The position numbers were made by a program, and so were the translations under genes. DNA of 64,000 nucleotides from Chrysomallon squamiferum. Taxonomy: Eukaryota > Mollusca > Gastropoda > Neomphalida > Peltospiridae. Below are positions 59,266-64,000 of the stretch, piece after piece (the stretch's first letter is position 1; every line of letters begins with the position of its first letter). The notes beneath the pieces were generated by a model. The model had not been told where the DNA came from. It made no database searches and worked only from the letters and a program-made list of their open reading frames with translations. The stretch spans positions 23,665,081 to 23,729,080 of the forward strand of contig CM022673.1 of assembly GCA_012295275.1 (NCBI GenBank). The letters run 5' to 3'.

Positions 59266-59714
59266 TATCTCTTCGTTTGATTGGAGGAATCGATACTATG
59301 TGTGATGACAATCATTTTCAAATTAAACTGAAAACATCATCCTAAAACAAATTAGTAGAAACGTTGTCCACATAATAAACAATCTGTGTGTTGTATATTA
59401 AACTAATTTCTTCTTGTTTTCTTCACTTCTGAAATGCATATAAACGATGTTACTTGAAAAGACCAGCCTATATCACAGATATGTACTTCAGACGTCATTT
59501 CAACGATACGTTTGAAAACGTGAGACACGTGATCAAAAATGAAATACAGTTATTAATAAACTTTCAACATATACTTCATAATGAGATTTCAGTTGTGTAT
59601 TTGGTTCTCAGCATGTTTATGGCAAAGATTTCTCTTACAAATCGTAATATGAAAAATCACTTTTATGATGAAAGTGGGAGATAAAAAAGAACATGTATGT
59701 ACGTGTGTGAACCA

Positions 59715-59827
59715 GTTGCCAAAAAAGGAAAAGAGCAAGACAGGGTTTGAAGAGGGATTCGAACACCCAACGTTCTGCGCATGAGACAGAGGCTGTAACC
59801 ATGTTAGCTGTAACCAGATCCTCACAT
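59715..59827 (-). mobile_element. tRNA-derived SINE-like segment (tRNA-Met-like head)
   Basis: On the minus strand the sequence from 59825 folds partly like a tRNA. An anticodon stem TCTGT/GCAGA encloses a 7-nt loop with CAT, followed by the B-box-like gtgTTCGAATCCC. The D and T stems contain mismatches and the acceptor stem is not paired, so it is a relic or SINE head rather than a working tRNA gene. Confidence 0.5.
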
Positions 59828-59899
59828 TTTGTCTTAGAAGTGGGCTTTCTGCTGTTTGTGATTTACTGAGTTCTCTGACACGTACTTTACAGTCCTCAT

Positions 59900-62095
59900 T
59901 AATTACACGAGTAGTCAGCTATAAGTGAACTGACAGCGTCACTGGAAATTATTCTGTAAAATACAGCTTCCGGCAGTGTTAGTTTAGCGACATTGAAAAC
60001 GTAGAACAGCACAGAGTTGGAGGTTTCCCGCAAAGTGTATTACTGTTAACACAAAGAATAATTAATAAGCATACATCACTAGGAGAAACAACTGATAAAA
60101 AAGAAAATAGTTATTTAAAATGTAATTGTCGTTTAAGAGTCCTTTGATTTTCTTCAGTTTGCGCATGTGTGTAAGGGGGCTTAGAAATGCCGACAGCTGT
60201 ATTCTAGTCACGTGAGTAAAAATGGCACCACTGTTTGGTGTATATTTGTTAACGAGTAGTAGACGGAACGAAGCTGATAACTGAGTACTTCTGTCAAGAA
60301 CTTTAATCAAATTCTGTTGATGAAGATAAAATCACTTGTATTTGCAACAACAAAATGTCTTCATCACTCGTTACACGCTGTTTTCCTGTGTCAGTTCGAG
60401 ATTGCATGTCCGCGCAGTTTGATGAATGTGGCTGAAGTATAATTTAGAAATCTTGCAGTGACCTGTTGTCAGTGTGTGTATTTGACAAGTTCACGTGAGA
60501 GTCAGTACTGCAGCAATTATGAAATATTTTCCTGTTGGATTCCTTTCAGACACGTACACATAGTTATTTTATTACATCAAATAACTTTCACCAGCACCGA
60601 TAGTAATTAATGTTTTACGCATGCAACCACACGCAATATGCACGCGCTTTAACACATATTTAAAACTTTTATTTAATAAAAAAGTTTCGTTCTCGTTGGA
60701 TTTTTTGTTTTTAAACTTGAACATGTTGAGGAAGATTTAATGTGCATTTTATGTGGTTATGAATCTACATTCAGCCTTTAGTCTTGATAATAAATCGTCT
60801 GTTCACTGATTAACAATGTTAACTGACATCACACAAATATATATATAAGTGATTATGTGTCCATTATAACATTACTTTCTGACTGCAGTCATTAAACTAT
60901 CTAGTCTTTCATAAACTGCTAAGCAAGACAAAAAACAAAAAAATGTAATTTCTGATAACATGATATTTTTTTTTGTAATGTGATTGAAGCGTATATTTCT
61001 GATAACATGGTGTTATCTTACGTAATGTGTTTTAAATGTGTAATTTTAATAACTTGGTAATTTTTTATATTTTAAATGTGTGTTATTCCGTAAGAAATCC
61101 ATTTATTTCAAACTAGAAAGATATTTTCACATTGAACGTTTTTTTAATGATATTTTAATGTATCTATATCAGCTCTAGTGCAAAAAATGTCTACCAACAT
61201 TTCTGAGGATGAATGTTGTTTCTGATGCAGTTTTGATAAAGCAAATTTATAATAATGTGTATCGATTGTTTGCAATGATAGTAGATGTTGCCTTTTGTAA
61301 AATAGCTTTATTTGATCATTTTTAAAAGAATATTAAGAAAATTTGTATCATGAATTTCTGTCCAGATAAATAACAAAATCGCGTCTTCTACGAATGGCAC
61401 TAGAGACGCAGAAATCCATTAGCTGTTAGCTTCCTTGCGAGTCCAGAAATGGATGAAGCTTCCTAGGAGGAATCAGTTATCTTCATCAATATTAGTGTGA
61501 AGCAAAGATAAATTTTTACAAGAACGTATGACAGTGTTTCTTTAAATGTTTGCGTACACACCCAACACGCGCGCACCCACATACACGCGCGCACGCACAC
61601 ACATTGTTTTTAAAACGATGAAACAATTTGTAAGCAGATTAAAAACGCCTACAAAAGTACAACCAAGAGTTTGACCGTAAAGTGATACCACTTTAAGCCA
61701 AATCAATTCTGTTGTCAATATCGAAAAAAATCACCACTTAAAAATAAAAAGAAGAAAAATGTCTGAATTTGCATTTAGTAACAAATGTATTTTTTCTTTC
61801 TTTCGTTTTATTCTTCAGAATTAATGTAACACTATCTGCACGAACAGTTGAATGCAAACAAACAAAAAAAAAAAAAAACAAAACAAAAACAAAAAAATAA
61901 ACAAAAAAACCCCACACACTCTGTAGTTTACAATAATAAATAATAAAATAGTTTGTACTAAACAAACTTCGTTTAAATAGAAATTTGTGGTCGTGAAAAT
62001 ATTTTGGTTAAACATGCGTTTGGCGGATTCTAACACACGTTTTACTCTACAAACCAAACGTTATCGTGTAATCTACACATAAAATGTCCTTACAG
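59900..62095. other. Gene-poor right flank
   Basis: No exon can be joined here. Positions 60180-60480 are GC-balanced with several CpGs and contain a 26-codon frame (60355, MSSSLVTRCFPVSVRDCMSA...) that could belong to a 5' leader. The rest is AT-rich with a short CA/CG run at 61560-61600 and poly(A) at 61865-61877. Confidence 0.4.
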
Positions 62096-62097
62096 TC

Positions 62098-62165
62098 TAC
62101 AAAATAAAAATAAAAATAAAAAATAAATAAATAAATAAATAAATAAATAAAGAAATAAAGAAATA
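62098..62165. repeat. (AAAT)n microsatellite
   Basis: aaataaat repeats, about 14 units, slightly interrupted. The neighbouring sequence to 62340 has several 'ttacaaataaaa' words. Confidence 0.95.
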
Positions 62166-62605
62166 GAAAAAAGAAAAAGAATATATGTTGTTACAATCCA
62201 AAAATAAAATGTTTTCTTTTAATCAACAAATAAAATGTTACGTTACAAATAAAACATTTTACAATTCTTTGTTACATTCTTAAAATTAAACGTTATATTA
62301 CAAATGTACAAATAAAATTTGTTGATGGTTTCAGAACTGTTTAGAGATCAGGCAACACGCTTGGATTCCATTTATTCAATATGTTTAGATGGATGATTAA
62401 TGTAATAGTTGACAAGTGGTAGGAATCGATCGAGATGTGTACTAACAATCTAGCAGAACTCGTGTACTCTAAAACATTGCCATATTGTTAAAACCAGCGA
62501 TAGAATGTCGTCCTTTTTAAAACTTTATTCTTTTGATGTTATTCTTCGCTGTTGATTAAATTTAAATGCTAAATATGTATGTATGTATCTATAAGCAAGC
62601 GAACA

Positions 62606-62616
62606 AAAAAAAAAAA

Positions 62617-62646
<30 letters not shown>
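62606..62646. repeat. Poly(A)/(TAA)n tract
   Basis: A run of 13 A followed by nine taa triplets. Confidence 0.95.
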
Positions 62647-62649
<3 letters not shown>

Positions 62650-62907
62650 GATAAAAAGAGTAAAGAAAAGAAATTCATCATTAAATTATTTATTATCCAC
62701 GAATTTCTACTATTGTCATCGATTTAATAAATTAAAATGTGCATTATATACCTGCCTGATGCTCATTTCAACGACGTTTTTGAAGCACATTTTAGAAAAC
62801 ATAAAACAGTAAACTTTACAATCTGACAGAAAATTAAGAAGATATCAGAGTGAGAGAAAGATACACTGAGTTTGTGAAAAAGATGTTCGCTCTATCCATC
62901 CATCCAC

Positions 62908-62908
<1 letters not shown>

Positions 62909-62963
<55 letters not shown>

Positions 62964-62964
62964 C
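62909..62964. repeat. (TATC)n microsatellite
   Basis: About 13 uninterrupted tatc repeats. The region 62340-62900 has no other feature. Confidence 0.97.
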
Positions 62965-63112
62965 TCTATTTCTCTGCAATATATATGGATATATCTGCCT
63001 GTTTGCCTGATCTCTTGTTATGTCTGCTGATAAATTTCGCTATAAGAAAATAATTGGACTGCGAATTTGTTTGGTTATTAGCCTGTCAGCTTACTTTGTA
63101 GCTTAGGTACTT

Positions 63113-63114
63113 GA

Positions 63115-63153
<39 letters not shown>

Positions 63154-63240
63154 GCTACTGCTACGATTACTATGACATGATTATTATTATATATTACTAT
63201 TGTCGTCGTCATTGTTGTTGTTGTTGTTATATTATTTTAC
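63113..63240. repeat. (TTA)n/(TTG)n microsatellite
   Basis: About 13 tta triplets followed by mixed tac/gtc/ttg triplets. Confidence 0.95.
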
Positions 63241-63469
63241 TGTTTTATATTATTTCTTTCCATTATGCTTTCCAGTGAATACAAAAATCATGTGAAGTTT
63301 GAAAAAGAAACGACTATGAACTTAATACATATCAGACTCGATAATTCCAGTCAGAAGGTCTAGGTACTTTTTCTAAATATAGCTACTTTATAAAGGGTAG
63401 CAAAACAACTGCCACAGACTTCGACAAACTGATTGTAGTTTCTCCACAAGTTGGCGAACGACAGAAACA

Positions 63470-63470
<1 letters not shown>

Positions 63471-63505
<35 letters not shown>
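63471..63505. repeat. (CA)n microsatellite
   Basis: About 16 CA dinucleotides. I see no gene from 63240 to the window end. Confidence 0.95.
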
Positions 63506-63507
<2 letters not shown>

Positions 63508-64000
63508 ATAATCTCAGTCAAACGTTTGTCGGATGGGCCCCTTTACGATATTTTGTTCTGTGCACAGCAAGAAGCACAAATGTGTAACACGTGACTTCAA
63601 GACTGTGAGCTCTAGGTAGAGGCCCTGTTTCTACAGAATGCCAGTTTTAAAATCACGGGTTATGTTTAAATTCGCCAAACCATTTTTGTTTTTTTCTCTC
63701 TCTCTCTCCCGGAAACATAAAGAACTTATAAACTGTTGTTGTTAGAAGTGAGAAATAAAAATAAATAATTAACTGTTTCTCCATTATATTTGAAATAGGT
63801 TTTTCAAATGTTCTCGGTACGTGTCAGTTCTCTAACACGCCACCTGGTGTAGAACAAGTCGATTGTTAGCGACAGATCAAATTTCACGTTTTAATCTGTG
63901 ATCATAAATATCTTAAAATAATCACAAAACAACTAATAGTTTCTTTAGATTGCTTTCAGAAGATAATTCGCACAGATACATATACACTCGTTAACACAAC

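Noticed and set aside
59454-59684. 76-codon plus-strand frame after ABCB8
   Set aside because: It has ordinary composition but no partner exon, no recognised family, and lies downstream of the polyadenylation signals.
59740-59827. Possible tRNA-Met gene
   Set aside because: The anticodon stem and CAT loop are present, but the D, T and acceptor stems do not pair; better read as a SINE head.

Overview
The window is AT-rich animal nuclear DNA. Genes are split by many GT-AG introns, no operon-like packing is seen, microsatellites are extremely dense, and one gene is an innexin, the protostome gap-junction family. Together with the tRNA-derived SINE relics and the repeat-laden introns this suggests a lophotrochozoan, most likely a mollusc. 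The species cannot be named from the sequence.

Four protein-coding genes can be supported. (1) Positions 107-1637, minus strand: the first three coding exons of an unidentified acidic protein that runs off the left edge. (2) Positions 19513-41370, minus strand: a complete SNX9/18/33-type sorting nexin (SH3-acidic linker-PX-BAR). I assembled it from 15 exons with consistent phases into 563 codons. (3) Positions 44393-45604, plus strand: a single-coding-exon innexin of 403 residues. (4) Positions 47606-58944, plus strand: a complete ABCB8-type mitochondrial ABC half-transporter, assembled from 18 exons into 726 codons. The sorting nexin and innexin are divergently arranged across about 3 kb. 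ABCB8 follows the innexin in the same orientation. The genes have unrelated jobs (endocytic membrane remodelling, cell coupling, mitochondrial transport), so the neighbourhood implies no shared pathway.

Positions 1.7-19.5 kb and 59-64 kb are largely gene-free and made of microsatellites, AT-rich minisatellites, homopolymer runs and a few GC-balanced islands of unknown role. The introns contain two recognisable DNA transposons. One is an element with inverted repeats of about 0.6 kb at 28897-31752. The other is a decayed hAT element at 34897-36890 with an 8-bp target duplication, inserted inside a minisatellite.

The most unusual pattern is that many intronic minisatellites are built from the adjacent exon-intron junction. 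In sorting-nexin introns 5, 7, 9 and 14 the repeat unit contains the last bases of the preceding exon plus its 5' splice site. In intron 12 it contains the 3' splice site of the next exon. ABCB8 introns 15 and 16 (and weakly intron 3) show the same thing. The result is arrays of decoy splice sites. In the last sorting-nexin intron each 37-bp unit also carries an 18-nt, in-frame, AG/GT-bounded cassette.
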